A stretch of DNA of 64,000 nucleotides from Rhodoferax sp. TS-BS-61-7 (GCF_002943465.1 NZ_PTQY01000010.1:62001-126000); one strand, 5' to 3'. Counted from the first letter of the stretch, positions 9,182 to 17,412 are shown. Notes: generated by a model from the letters alone, not told the origin. A program made the numbers and translations.

Positions 9182-9793
9182 ATGCTACCCAGCCCACCTC
9201 TTCCCCCGCGCCCTGCGCCCCGCTCCAAGACCGATCTCTTTTTCTCCTTCTCGCTGCTGGCCCTGCAGGGTTTTGGCGGCGTTCTGGCCGTGGCCCAGCG
9301 CGAACTGGTCGACAAAAAAGGCTGGCTCACCGCCGAAGAGTTTGTCGAAGACTGGGCGGTCGCCCAGATCCTGCCTGGCCCCAATGTGGTGAACCTTTCG
9401 CTGATGCTGGGCGACCGCTACTTTGGCTGGCGCGGCGCACTGGCCGGCGTGGCGGGCATGTTGTGTTTTCCGCTGCTGCTGGTGTTGCTGATGGCCGCCG
9501 CCTTTGCCGGCGTCGCCGACAACCCGCAGGCCCAAGGCGCGCTGCGCGGCATGGGTGCCGTGGCGGCCGGTCTCATCATTGCCGCCGGCCTGCGCTTGGT
9601 GCCTGCGCTCAAAAGCAATGTGATGGGACTGGGTGCCTGCGTGGCGCTAATGGCCGCCACCTTTGTGGCCATTGCGCTGCTGCGCGTGCCACTGGCTTGG
9701 GTGCTGCTGGGCGTGGGCGGCCTGGGTTGCGTGTGGGCCTATGTATGCCTGGGCAAGCTGGCCTTACAGGCAGCCAGGAAGGAACTCCCATGA
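9182..9793 (+). CDS. chrA: Chromate transporter, first half-size subunit
   Basis: A 203-residue membrane protein of the chromate ion transporter (CHR) family. Near the N-terminus it has FSLLALQGFGGVLAVAQREL and AQILPGPNVVNLSLMLGDRY, the hallmark of a CHR domain, followed by about five hydrophobic segments. It overlaps the next gene by 4 bp. Together the two half-size proteins correspond to one full-length ChrA, the arrangement known as short-chain CHR pairs. Such transporters export chromate. Whether this pair gives resistance cannot be judged, and no chrB-like regulator is present. Confidence 0.85.
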   Translation: MLPSPPLPPRPAPRSKTDLFFSFSLLALQGFGGVLAVAQRELVDKKGWLTAEEFVEDWAVAQILPGPNVVNLSLMLGDRYFGWRGALAGVAGMLCFPLLLVLLMAAAFAGVADNPQAQGALRGMGAVAAGLIIAAGLRLVPALKSNVMGLGACVALMAATFVAIALLRVPLAWVLLGVGGLGCVWAYVCLGKLALQAARKELP

Positions 9794-10386
9794 GCACCAC
9801 CCTGACCGTCGCCCAATGGCTGGAGCTGTTTATGCACTTTGCCGCGCTCTCGCTGCTGGCGGTGGGTGGCGCCATCACCACCGCACCCGACATGCAGCGC
9901 TTTTTGGTGGTGGAGCAAGGCTGGATGGATGGTGAGCAGTTCAGCAACAGCATTGCGCTGGCGCAAGCCGCGCCAGGCCCCAATATTTTGTTTGTGCCCC
10001 TGCTGGGCTGGAACATCGGGCTCAACGCTGCGGGCGGGCTGGGCGCGGGCTGGTATGGCCTGGCCCTGGCACTGCTGGGCGTGTTCCTGTCCATGCTGGG
10101 CATCATGCTGCCCAGCAGCATCCTCACCTTCACCGCATCGCGCTGGGGTCACCGCAACCGCGAAATGCGCGCCGTGCGCGCCTTCAAACAAGGCATGGCC
10201 CCCCTTGTCATCGCCCTGCTGGTGGCCACCGGCTGGATCCTGGCCGCCAACCACAAGGCCGACACCCACCACCTAGCCCTGTGGGCCGTCACCGCTGTCA
10301 GCACCCTCATCGTCTGGAAAACCCGCATCCACATCCTGTGGCTACTGGGCGCGGGGGCAATAGCGGGCTGGATGGGGTGGATTTAG
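9790..10386 (+). CDS. chrA: Chromate transporter, second half-size subunit
   Basis: The ATG at 9790 overlaps the stop of the first subunit (ATGA) and gives a 198-residue product. It carries the same CHR-domain pattern: FAALSLLAVGGAITTAPDMQ, then LAQAAPGPNILFVPLLGWNI, then several membrane segments. The two halves are expected to sit in the membrane in opposite orientation and act together. This is the last gene of the long plus-strand run that began with the thiolase. Confidence 0.85.
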   Translation: MSTTLTVAQWLELFMHFAALSLLAVGGAITTAPDMQRFLVVEQGWMDGEQFSNSIALAQAAPGPNILFVPLLGWNIGLNAAGGLGAGWYGLALALLGVFLSMLGIMLPSSILTFTASRWGHRNREMRAVRAFKQGMAPLVIALLVATGWILAANHKADTHHLALWAVTAVSTLIVWKTRIHILWLLGAGAIAGWMGWI

Positions 10387-10720
10387 TCCGGGGTGACATC
10401 GGCTCAGCTTCGTTTTCTGGCCATCTCCATCCAGCAGTTGCTGCAGCGCCATCGTCCGGGTGCCAGCTCCACCCCGCCCTCTGGGGGGCGCTCGCCTTGG
10501 CAGCGCCCTGAGCAAAAGCGAAAACGGGCTGAATCTCGCATGGTGTGGCTGCTGTTCTCAGGGACAGCATGCACGGCGGCAGATGGAGACATGGCTTGCA
10601 TTCGGTATCACCTCTCGGTTCACATCAAAAAATGTCGTTCCCATGCTAACCAGGGTGTTTGACGCTGATGTTGCACACTTGCAAGCAGTATCCGGGCCAC
10701 CAACACCGTAAAATTGCGGT
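10387..10720. other. Non-coding stretch after the chromate genes
   Basis: No frame here has protein-like composition. A GC-rich inverted sequence around 10475-10495 (CCGCCCTCTGGGGGGCG) could fold. At the right end TAAAAT (10709-10714) lies only six bases before the next ATG. Nothing else is recognisable. Confidence 0.4.
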
Positions 10721-10930
10721 ATGAGTAAGCCAGCAGACAAAACCAAGATCCTGGAGGATGGCTTGCGCTACAAGTCCAAGGTCGGAGGATCACCCTTCAT
10801 GACCGCATCCAATCCCGGCGCAGCCACCATGTCCTGCTTCTTGTGCGGCAAGCACAGGCCGCGCAGTGAACTGAAATCCCGCAAGTTCATCGGTAAATCC
10901 CAGGCCGTGTGTGACCCCAAGTGCGGCTGA
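10721..10930 (+). CDS. Small Cys-containing protein, zinc-ribbon-like (69 aa)
   Basis: A 69-residue basic protein with CFLCGKHRPRSELKSRK and a C-terminal CDPKCG. The spaced Cys pairs suggest a small treble-clef or zinc-ribbon fold. No Shine-Dalgarno sequence is clear, and a -10-like TAAAAT lies just six bases upstream of the ATG. The end overlaps the longest form of the next frame. It looks like a conserved small protein of Comamonadaceae but was not matched to a named family. Confidence 0.6.
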   Translation: MSKPADKTKILEDGLRYKSKVGGSPFMTASNPGAATMSCFLCGKHRPRSELKSRKFIGKSQAVCDPKCG

Positions 10931-10967
10931 GGGCACAAGCGCACCGGTGGCTAGGCCCCACCCGCGC

Positions 10968-11735
10968 ATGCCCATGGGCCGCCTGAACACCGAATTTTCC
11001 CGCCTGTATTTGGTGCCCGACCCGGTGCCGCCGGAACAAGGGCATCTGCTCACCACGGATGACACTGTCAGGGCGATGGTGCTGGAGATTGCCAGACCCG
11101 CGGACTGGACGGAGCTGTCTGCGGTCTGGAGCGGCGTGCAGCACGACTTGGCGTTGCCTGCGGCTGCCATCGCCGTGTCGGGAACAGACGGGTTGCAGCT
11201 GTGGTTTTCTGTGGCGGAGCCGGTCAAGGCCCAGGATGCAGCGGATTTTTTGTCTGGGCTGCAGCACAAGTACCTCAGCACCACCGCCGCGAAAAGGATC
11301 CACCGGTATCCGTCCGGTGCGCAGGACGCTGCGGTGGGGCACCGACATGCGAGAGAAGTTCCCGCGGTGCACGAGGACACCGGAAATTGGTCCGCATTCG
11401 TCAGCCCGGACCTGGCGTCCGTGTTCGGTGAAGAGCCTTGGCTGGATCTCCCGCCCAATCCCGATCAGCAGGCGGACATTCTCTCCCGGCTGAAGTCGAT
11501 GAAAACGCCCCAGTTTCGCGATGCTTTAGGGCTCTTGCGGGCAGCACCCGACGCTGCGACACAAGCCGCGGAATCCCGTGCAGAACAACCCGGCAACAGA
11601 GCAGCTGCGCCCCAGGGGTACAACACCGGAAAAATGAGCCCCAAAGAGTTTCTGATGCAGGTGATGAATGACCCTGCGGTCGGTTTGAAGGACAGGATGA
11701 AAGCAGCGAAGGCGCTGCTGCCCTACGCAGACTGA
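10968..11735 (+). CDS. Hypothetical protein, unknown function (about 255 aa)
   Basis: The open frame extends back to a GTG at 10911 inside the preceding gene; the ATG at 10968 (or 10974) is preferred because it avoids that overlap. No family was recognised. The central part (SGTDGLQLWFSVAEPVKAQD) is mildly reminiscent of primase-like or replication-associated proteins. The C-terminal segment (SPKEFLMQVMNDPAVGLKD, then RMKAAKALLPYAD) resembles the tails of phage terminase small subunits and similar DNA-binding helical proteins. Codon use is like its neighbours. The 3' end overlaps the convergent membrane-protein gene by 13 bp. Confidence 0.6.
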   Translation: MPMGRLNTEFSRLYLVPDPVPPEQGHLLTTDDTVRAMVLEIARPADWTELSAVWSGVQHDLALPAAAIAVSGTDGLQLWFSVAEPVKAQDAADFLSGLQHKYLSTTAAKRIHRYPSGAQDAAVGHRHAREVPAVHEDTGNWSAFVSPDLASVFGEEPWLDLPPNPDQQADILSRLKSMKTPQFRDALGLLRAAPDAATQAAESRAEQPGNRAAAPQGYNTGKMSPKEFLMQVMNDPAVGLKDRMKAAKALLPYAD

Positions 11736-12235
11736 GCCAGCAAGCGCCGCACCTGCGCCAAGCCGGCGGCCATGATAAACACCAAAACCCCCGCCCATTT
11801 GGCACTGGCACACAGCCCCGCCAGCAGGTAACACGCCGCGGCCCAGGGAGAGACCACAGCACCGCTTCCCATCAGCCCCCAGTGCAGCAGATTCTCCCCC
11901 GCGTCACACACTGCCGCCAGCGGCAACAGCAGCGCCAGCCACCGCAGGGGCAGCCATGTCGCCAGAGGTTCAAAAAAACGGGTGCGTGCCACGGCCAAGT
12001 AGCCCGCCGCGCCATAACTCAGTAGCAGGAACCCATCCACCGGCAGGTGGGTGCGAAAGCGCTGCACACCTTCGGGGCCCCAGGCTTGCAGCACTTGGGC
12101 AAAGGCTTCGGGGGTAAAGGTGAACTGCAGCGCCACCACGCTGGGCTGCAGCGGCGCCAAGTAGATGCCGAGCCCACCGAACAAGAGCACGCAAGCCGCG
12201 GCGGCCAGCTTCAGGGGCGCGGTGGACGCGTGCAT
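11723..12235 (-). CDS. Four-helix integral membrane protein, unknown function
   Basis: This 170-residue protein has hydrophobic segments at about residues 8-28, 70-84, 95-110 and 130-160, with a periplasmic-looking loop (TPEAFAQVLQAWGPEGVQRF) between the first two. No family name could be given. It starts 8 bases after the stop of the lipoprotein gene and is probably co-transcribed with it and with rlmB. Confidence 0.65.
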   Translation of the reverse strand: MHASTAPLKLAAAACVLLFGGLGIYLAPLQPSVVALQFTFTPEAFAQVLQAWGPEGVQRFRTHLPVDGFLLLSYGAAGYLAVARTRFFEPLATWLPLRWLALLLPLAAVCDAGENLLHWGLMGSGAVVSPWAAACYLLAGLCASAKWAGVLVFIMAAGLAQVRRLLAQSA

Positions 12236-12243
12236 GAATCCGC

Positions 12244-12603
12244 TTAGCGTGGGTTTTCGAAGAACAGGTAGTTGGAGCCGAAGTCGCTGATTTCGAAGTA
12301 GACCTTCTTCTCACCGGAGTCGGCCTGCATGTTCAGGTTTTCGTCCAGCACGCCGTAGCCAAAGCGGTAGCTGCGCGGCTTGCCGTCTTCGGTGCCCATG
12401 GCGGTGCTGAGTTTGTCGATCTTGAGGAAGCGGCGCACCAGCTTGTCACCGGCGTAGAACTCCAGCACGCCGTCGGTGCCGGTCCAGTTCTGGATGTCAC
12501 GGCTGATCTTGTTCTGCTGCTCCTGGGTGCAGCCCATCAGAAGAAAAGCGGCAATAGCCCCCGTCAATATTGCGCGAGCAGCTCCTGATTTTGTAGCAAA
12601 CAT
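12244..12603 (-). CDS. Small outer-membrane-type lipoprotein, unknown function
   Basis: The ATG at 12603 (MFATKSGAAR) was chosen over an upstream TTG because GGGAG lies at the right distance. Residues 1-23 form a lipoprotein signal peptide with lipobox LLMGC. The mature part of about 97 residues is polar and probably beta-rich (VLEFYAGDKLVRRFLKIDKL). The signal-peptide codons are made by a copy of the dispersed repeat (see 12553-12600), so the export signal appears to have been built from intergenic repeat DNA. The gene lies between rlmB and a membrane-protein gene on the same strand. Confidence 0.75.
   Translation of the reverse strand: MFATKSGAARAILTGAIAAFLLMGCTQEQQNKISRDIQNWTGTDGVLEFYAGDKLVRRFLKIDKLSTAMGTEDGKPRSYRFGYGVLDENLNMQADSGEKKVYFEISDFGSNYLFFENPR
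12553..12600 (-). repeat. Dispersed repeat copy 2, inside a signal-peptide coding region
   Basis: Read on the minus strand it begins TTTGCTACAAAATCAGGAG and continues CTGCTCGCGCAATATTGACG before GGGGCTAT. It matches the copy at 13807 at nearly every position up to the final GCTAGAGGCC, which has diverged. It encodes FATKSGAARAILTGA, residues 2-16 of the lipoprotein precursor. Confidence 0.8.
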
Positions 12604-12626
12604 CGTCACTCCCTGAACGGACAAAA

Positions 12627-13406
12627 TTATTTGGAAACCGCGGTACGCTGGCGCAGCGCCTCGTACAGACAGACGCCGCTGGCCACGGACACGTTCAGGC
12701 TTTCCACCGCGCCCTGCATGGGAATGCTGACGAGCTGGTCACAGGTCTTGGCGGTGAGCTGGCGCATGCCGTCGCCCTCGGCGCCCAGCACCAGGGCCAC
12801 AGGGCCTTTCAGATCCGCCTGGTACAGCGTGCCAGTTGCCTGGTCGCTGGTGCCGATGATCCAGATGTTGCGCTCCTTCAGCTCATTGAGCGTGCGCGCC
12901 AGGTTGGTCACCATGAAATACGGCACGGTCTCGGCCGCGCCGCTGGCGACCTTGGCGACCGTGGCGTTGATACCGGCGGCGTGGTCCTTGGGGGCGATGA
13001 CACAGTGCGCACCCGCACCATCGGCCACACGCAGGCAGGCGCCCAGGTTGTGCGGGTCGGTCACACCGTCCAGCACCAGGATCAGCGGGTTAGTGCGTTC
13101 AGCCACCGGCAAGTCGGCATTGGCGGCTTCCAGGTTCTCCAGCAGCTCGTCCAGCGAATGGACCTGTTTGATTTCTTGCACGCGGGCGGCCACGCCCTGG
13201 TGGCCATGGCTGCCGGCAATCTTGGCCAGGCGCATGCCGTCGGCCTCGACCACGCGGATGCCGGCCTCGGCTACCTTTTCCAGAAACTGGCGCATGCGCG
13301 CGTCGCGGCGCGTGGGCTCGTAGAAGATTTCGATGATGGATTTGGGGGCGGTCTTCAGGCGCACGCCCACGGCATGGAAGCCGAATAGCACTTTGGGGGA
13401 TGACAT
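12627..13406 (-). CDS. rlmB: 23S rRNA (guanosine-2'-O-)-methyltransferase RlmB
   Basis: A 259-residue SPOUT-fold methyltransferase. RlmB methylates G2251 of 23S rRNA using S-adenosylmethionine. The N-terminal substrate-binding domain starts VLFGFHAVGVRLK. The three SpoU motifs are LDGVTDPHNLGACLRVA, VLGAEGDGMR and IPMQGAVESLNVSVA, the last forming the knotted cofactor site. Length and motif order are standard for RlmB. The lipoprotein gene follows about 20 bases downstream on the same strand. Confidence 0.92.
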   Translation of the reverse strand: MSSPKVLFGFHAVGVRLKTAPKSIIEIFYEPTRRDARMRQFLEKVAEAGIRVVEADGMRLAKIAGSHGHQGVAARVQEIKQVHSLDELLENLEAANADLPVAERTNPLILVLDGVTDPHNLGACLRVADGAGAHCVIAPKDHAAGINATVAKVASGAAETVPYFMVTNLARTLNELKERNIWIIGTSDQATGTLYQADLKGPVALVLGAEGDGMRQLTAKTCDQLVSIPMQGAVESLNVSVASGVCLYEALRQRTAVSK

Positions 13407-13422
13407 GCCCCGATTATCGGGC

Positions 13423-13794
13423 CTACGCCCTCAACACCCAGCCCAGCGACAGCACATAACGGCTGCCACCCACCACCCGGGTCACGCTGTGCTCGCAGGC
13501 GTCGGGGCGGAACAGCTTGATGCGGCGGCTGGCGTAGATGGGCGTGGCACAGACAAAGTCGCCACCCGACGGGGATGACTTGAGCACGATGTTGAGCCGG
13601 TAGTGGTGCCCGGCCTGCACCGGGTCGGTGTGCGGCGGAATCTCGGAGCCCTCGGGGTAACGAATCAAATAGCTGTCAAACGGCAAGGGCCAGCGCGCGG
13701 TGAGCAGCAGCATCTTGTCGTAGCCCGTGCCTTGACGGCCGTGCTGCCAACGCAAGGCGGTTTGCAGGTACTTGCGCATGCCCCCCCAGGTCAC
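13423..13794 (-). CDS. 2-oxoglutarate/Fe(II)-dependent oxygenase-like protein
   Basis: A short (123 aa) double-stranded beta-helix protein. PPHTDPV supplies the His-x-Asp iron ligands, ACEHSVTRV the distal His, and GGSRYVLSLGW the following Arg and Ser region expected for 2-oxoglutarate binding. The frame opens with GTG at 13794, while an ATG at 13779 (MRKYLQTALRW) is also possible. Many relatives are longer at the N-terminus, so this is a compact version. The substrate is unknown. A dispersed repeat separates it from the ABC ATPase gene upstream. Confidence 0.7.
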   Translation of the reverse strand: MTWGGMRKYLQTALRWQHGRQGTGYDKMLLLTARWPLPFDSYLIRYPEGSEIPPHTDPVQAGHHYRLNIVLKSSPSGGDFVCATPIYASRRIKLFRPDACEHSVTRVVGGSRYVLSLGWVLRA

Positions 13795-13806
13795 AAAGGC
13801 ACCATA

Positions 13807-13858
13807 TTTGCTACGTTTTCAGGAGCTGCTCGCGCAATATCGACGGGCTCTAGAGGCC
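13807..13858 (+). repeat. Dispersed repeat copy 3
   Basis: It reads TTTGCTACGTTTTCAGGAGC, then TGCTCGCGCAATATCGACGG, then GCTCTAGAGGCC. This is one of the best-preserved copies, located between the oxygenase and ABC ATPase genes. Confidence 0.85.
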
Positions 13859-13866
13859 AAAATGGC

Positions 13867-14556
13867 TTAAATCTCTGCCACCGGCTCGGGCGCCACCCTG
13901 CCCGCCTCGATGGTGATACGGCGGTCGCAGCGTGCGGCGATGCTGCGGTCGTGGGTGACCAGCACCAGGGTCGTTCCCTGTTCGCGGTTCAGGTCAAACA
14001 TCAGCTCCATGATTTTTTCGCCAGTGGCAAAGTCCAGGCTGCCGGTGGGCTCGTCGGCCAGCAGCACGGCGGGCTTGACCACAAAAGCCCGGGCCAGCGC
14101 CACGCGCTGCTGCTCGCCACCGCTCAGCACCTTGGGATACGAATTGAGCCGCTGCGACAAGCCCACGCGGGCCAACATCTCGGTGGCGGCGCTACGGGCG
14201 TCTTTGCGGCCATCCAGTTCCAGCGGCAGCATCACGTTTTCTAGCGCCGTGAGGTTGCCCAGCAGCTGAAAACTCTGAAACACAAAACCCACCTGCTTGG
14301 CGCGCAGCGCGGCGCGGGCGTCTTCGTCGATGGCAAATATGTCGTGCCCTGCCAGGCGCACGGTGCCACTGGTGGGGGTGTCCAGCCCGGCGATGATGGA
14401 GAGCAATGTGCTCTTGCCCGACCCGGATGCTCCGACGATGGCCGCGGTCTCGCGAGCTTTGAGTGCAAAATCAATGTCGCGCAGGATCTCCAGCGTGCCG
14501 GTGGAATCAGTCACCGCCTTGAAAACATGGTCAACCGAAATGATGGAATCAGACAT
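13867..14556 (-). CDS. ABC transporter ATP-binding protein, YbbA/LolD-like
   Basis: A 229-residue nucleotide-binding subunit. Walker A is GASGSGKST, the signature is LSGGEQQRVALARA, Walker B is AVLLADEPTGSLD, and the switch His is in LVLVTHD. It resembles the LolD/MacB/YbbA group, which usually acts with a MacB-type permease. No permease gene lies in the window, so it may be an orphan subunit. Its start codon overlaps that of the divergent tesA gene (CATG at 14554-14557). In E. coli ybbA and tesA are also divergent neighbours, which supports the YbbA assignment. Confidence 0.88.
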   Translation of the reverse strand: MSDSIISVDHVFKAVTDSTGTLEILRDIDFALKARETAAIVGASGSGKSTLLSIIAGLDTPTSGTVRLAGHDIFAIDEDARAALRAKQVGFVFQSFQLLGNLTALENVMLPLELDGRKDARSAATEMLARVGLSQRLNSYPKVLSGGEQQRVALARAFVVKPAVLLADEPTGSLDFATGEKIMELMFDLNREQGTTLVLVTHDRSIAARCDRRITIEAGRVAPEPVAEI

Positions 14557-15196
14557 GGGGCTCTCTGTAGTTCGACGACACTGTATCGCGCTGCTTATTT
14601 TGGCGGGATTTGCAGGGGCTTCCCTGGCCCAGCCCAAGCCACACACCATTTTGGTGGTGGGCGACTCGCTGAGCGCCGAATACGGCCTCAAACGCGGCAC
14701 CGGCTGGGTGGCGCTGATGGAGCAGCGCCTGGCCAAAGAGAATCCGCAGGCCAAGGTGGTCAACGCCAGCATCAGCGGTGACACCACCTCGGGCGGCCGC
14801 TCCCGGCTGCCCGCGCTGCTGGCCCAGCACAAACCTACGGTGGTGGTGGTGGAGCTAGGCGGCAACGACGCACTGCGCGGCCTGCCCCTGGCCATGACGC
14901 AGGACAACCTGCAGGCCATGACCCAGGCAGCCCAAACGGCCGGCGCCAAAGTGCTGCTGGCCGGCATGCAGGTGCCGCCCAACTACGGCCAGGACTACAC
15001 CAAACGTTTCAGCGACACCTTTGCCACCGTGGCCAAGGCCAACAAGGCGGCTTTGGTGCCGTTTCTGCTCAAGGGTGTGGCCGACGGGCCCAACGCGGCC
15101 AAACTATTCCAGGCCGACCGCATCCACCCCAACGAATCGGCCCACCCCACCATCCTCAACACAATGTGGCCCGCTGTGCGCGCGCTGCTGCGCTAA
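14555..15196 (+). CDS. tesA: Periplasmic GDSL esterase / acyl-CoA thioesterase I-like (TesA)
   Basis: A 213-residue SGNH hydrolase. A signal peptide covers about residues 1-27 ([18 protein letters not shown], then ASLAQ). The four SGNH blocks are GDSLSAEYG (nucleophile Ser), ISGDTTSGG (Gly), [10 protein letters not shown] (Asn) and [11 protein letters not shown] (Asp and His). TesA acts on acyl-CoA and arylesters in the periplasm. The ATG at 14555 gives a full signal peptide; earlier in-frame starts run into the ABC gene. It is followed after 6 bases by mnmH. Confidence 0.88.
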   Translation: MGLSVVRRHCIALLILAGFAGASLAQPKPHTILVVGDSLSAEYGLKRGTGWVALMEQRLAKENPQAKVVNASISGDTTSGGRSRLPALLAQHKPTVVVVELGGNDALRGLPLAMTQDNLQAMTQAAQTAGAKVLLAGMQVPPNYGQDYTKRFSDTFATVAKANKAALVPFLLKGVADGPNAAKLFQADRIHPNESAHPTILNTMWPAVRALLR

Positions 15197-15202
15197 GGCC
15201 TT

Positions 15203-16258
15203 ATGAGTTTGAAATTGATGGCGGCCGCCCAGGCCCTGGCCCAGCTGGACCAGTTTGACGCGGTGATTGATGCCCGCAGCGAAGGTGAATTCGCGCTGGA
15301 CCACCTGCCCGGAGCGCAGAACTGGCCCACGCTGCACGACGACGAACGCATCACCATTGGCACCCTGTACAAACAGGTCAGCCCGTTTGAGGCACGCAAG
15401 CTGGGGGGGGTGACGGCGGCGCGCAATATCGCCAGCAACATTGAGACCCACGCGCTGGACAAACCCAAACACTGGGCACCGCTGGCCTACTGCTGGCGTG
15501 GCGGCCAACGCAGCGGCTCTCTGAGCCTGGTGCTGGACCAGATCGGTTTCAAGGTCACGCTGGTGCAAGGCGGCTACAAGGCCTTCCGCGCCGCCATGCT
15601 GGAAGACATTCCGCTGCAAGCCCAACGCCTGCAGTTCGAGGTGGTGTGTGGCACCACCGGCTGTGGCAAAACCCGCCTGCTGCACGCATTGGCAGCCGAG
15701 GGCGCGCAGGTGCTGGACCTGGAAGGCCTGGCCAACCACCGCAGCTCCCTCTTGGGCGCCGTGCCGGGCCTGCCCCAACCGACGCAAAAGCGTTTTGACA
15801 CGCTGGTATGGGACACGCTGCGCAAATTTGACGCCGCGCGCCCCGTCTATGTGGAGAGCGAGAGCAAGAAGATTGGCAACCTGACCCTGCCCACGGCCCT
15901 GGTGGAGCGCATGCACAGCAGCCCCTGCCTGCAGTTGAGCCTGCCCACCGAAGAGCGCATTGAACTGCTGCTGGAGGACTACAGCCACCTGGTGCATGAC
16001 ACCGCCTACTTTTGCCACCGGCTGGACGTGATGGCCGAGTTTCGCGGCAAAGTGGTGGTGCAGGGTTGGAAAGACCAGGTGGCGGCCGGCAACTTCCGCC
16101 CCGTGGTGCAAGACCTGCTGACGCAACACTACGACCCGAGTTACCTTAAGTCCATGCAGAACAACTTCCGCCAATTCGGCGCCGCGCGCAGCATCACTAC
16201 CAGCGATCGCTCGACAGACGCGATGCGCAATCTGGCGCAGGCGCTCTTGGCGCCTTAA
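15203..16258 (+). CDS. mnmH: tRNA 2-selenouridine synthase
   Basis: A 351-residue enzyme that replaces sulfur by selenium (through a geranylated intermediate) at the wobble 2-thiouridine of Lys, Glu and Gln tRNAs. The N-terminal rhodanese domain has the catalytic Cys in [11 protein letters not shown]. The C-terminal P-loop domain starts with [12 protein letters not shown]. Length and domain order match MnmH/SelU (YbbB). It shares an operon with tesA. Selenium use would also need selD, which is not in this window. Confidence 0.92.
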   Translation: MSLKLMAAAQALAQLDQFDAVIDARSEGEFALDHLPGAQNWPTLHDDERITIGTLYKQVSPFEARKLGGVTAARNIASNIETHALDKPKHWAPLAYCWRGGQRSGSLSLVLDQIGFKVTLVQGGYKAFRAAMLEDIPLQAQRLQFEVVCGTTGCGKTRLLHALAAEGAQVLDLEGLANHRSSLLGAVPGLPQPTQKRFDTLVWDTLRKFDAARPVYVESESKKIGNLTLPTALVERMHSSPCLQLSLPTEERIELLLEDYSHLVHDTAYFCHRLDVMAEFRGKVVVQGWKDQVAAGNFRPVVQDLLTQHYDPSYLKSMQNNFRQFGAARSITTSDRSTDAMRNLAQALLAP

Positions 16259-16277
16259 CAGGTCTGGGGGTTGGAGA

Positions 16278-16304
16278 GAGCGGGTCTAGGGACCCTGGCC
16301 GCTC
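16278..16304. terminator. Possible stem-loop between convergent genes
   Basis: GAGC/GCTC outer and GGGTC/GACCC inner pairings give an imperfect hairpin between the ends of mnmH and the small gene at 16317. There is no T-run, so this is only suggestive. Confidence 0.25.
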
Positions 16305-16316
16305 AGTGGCAGTCGT

Positions 16317-16499
16317 TCAGGCAGCGTCGCCAGCGGGCGTGCCTTCTGCGGGTGTGCCCGGCTCTGCATCGGTCTCGTCGTTCTCAGGCGCGTCACCGGT
16401 CAGTTTGCGCTCGGCCTTGCTCTTGAGCTTTTCTTCTTTTTTCTTTCGCTTGGCCAGTTCTTTCTGACGCTTTTCGTAACCGTAATTGGGTGTTGCCAA
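16317..16499 (-). CDS. Small highly charged protein (60 aa)
   Basis: It begins MATPNYGYEKRQKELAKRKK, is very basic for about 33 residues, and ends in an acidic Ala/Gly/Pro tail. Small proteins with this opening are common in Burkholderiales; their function is unknown. A basic helical half suggests nucleic-acid or ribosome contact, which is speculation. It starts 9 bases after the stop of the DUF2189 gene and is probably co-transcribed with it. Confidence 0.7.
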   Translation of the reverse strand: MATPNYGYEKRQKELAKRKKKEEKLKSKAERKLTGDAPENDETDAEPGTPAEGTPAGDAA

Positions 16500-16508
16500 G
16501 ATGTGCTT

Positions 16509-17363
16509 TCAGTTTGATGGGGCCACTGTAACATCTCCCGGCCACTGCACCACCCCCCGGTAGGCATGCCAGCTGGCGTGCCCCAACCACGGCCCCACCA
16601 CCAGCAGACCCAAACTCCAGGGCAACAGCATGGCCAGCACCACCAGCGTGGTCAGCAGCAGCCCCCACAGCACCATCACACCTGTGTTGTGGAAAACGAC
16701 TTCCAGGCTGGTGATGGCAGCTGAGATGGCATCGGTGTCGCGGTCCAGAATCATGGGGATGGAGACCACCGCGGTGGCAAACACCAGCATGGCAAAGGCG
16801 CCGCCCACCACGGCGTAGGCCGCCACAAACTCCCAGTTTTGCGGGTTAAACACCGCCTCCAGCACCCCGGTGGTGGACGGCATGCCGGTGTTGAAAAACA
16901 CCGCAAACACCACCAGCGACGCCCTGCCCCACAGCAGCTCCAGCACCACCAGCACCAAAACCAGCAGCCCCATGCTGCCCAGATGGCGGTCCCAGCAGGT
17001 GACAGACGCCCCCAGTGCTGGGGCAACGCCGAGCTCGCGCCGGCGACTCACCTCGTACAGGCCCATGGCCAGAAAGGGGCCCAGCAGCAGGCAGCCCGAG
17101 GCAATCGACATGGTGTATTCGGGTTTGGCGCGGAACACCGCGGTCAGCACCACGGCCATGGTGCAAAAGGCCACGCCATAAAACGCCGCAATCCCGGGGT
17201 GCGCCAGCAGGTCGGCCGCGCCCTTGCGCAGCCAGACAAAAGGTTGCCCCAAGGTGAGCGGAACAATGGTTTTGCGCGGTGCATCCGAAGGCGGCGGCAC
17301 ATAAGGCTCGGCCATCACGGGCAAGTCCTGCCCGGATGTATCTGGCGGGGGTGAGGTGTGCAT
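16509..17363 (-). CDS. DUF2189-type integral membrane protein
   Basis: A 284-residue protein with a Pro-rich cytoplasmic N-terminus (about 40 residues) followed by six hydrophobic segments. Conserved-looking stretches include GQPFVWLRKGAADLLAHPG, GPFLAMGLYEVSRRRE, VVSIPMILDRDTDAISA and LPWSLGLLVVGPWLGHASWH. This pattern is that of the DUF2189 family of predicted membrane proteins in proteobacteria. Function is unknown. Confidence 0.8.
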   Translation of the reverse strand: MHTSPPPDTSGQDLPVMAEPYVPPPSDAPRKTIVPLTLGQPFVWLRKGAADLLAHPGIAAFYGVAFCTMAVVLTAVFRAKPEYTMSIASGCLLLGPFLAMGLYEVSRRRELGVAPALGASVTCWDRHLGSMGLLVLVLVVLELLWGRASLVVFAVFFNTGMPSTTGVLEAVFNPQNWEFVAAYAVVGGAFAMLVFATAVVSIPMILDRDTDAISAAITSLEVVFHNTGVMVLWGLLLTTLVVLAMLLPWSLGLLVVGPWLGHASWHAYRGVVQWPGDVTVAPSN

Positions 17364-17412
17364 GGCCTGCAGCTTAAAGCGGCGGCTGGGCCTTGCCTAC
17401 TCAGGAAAACAC

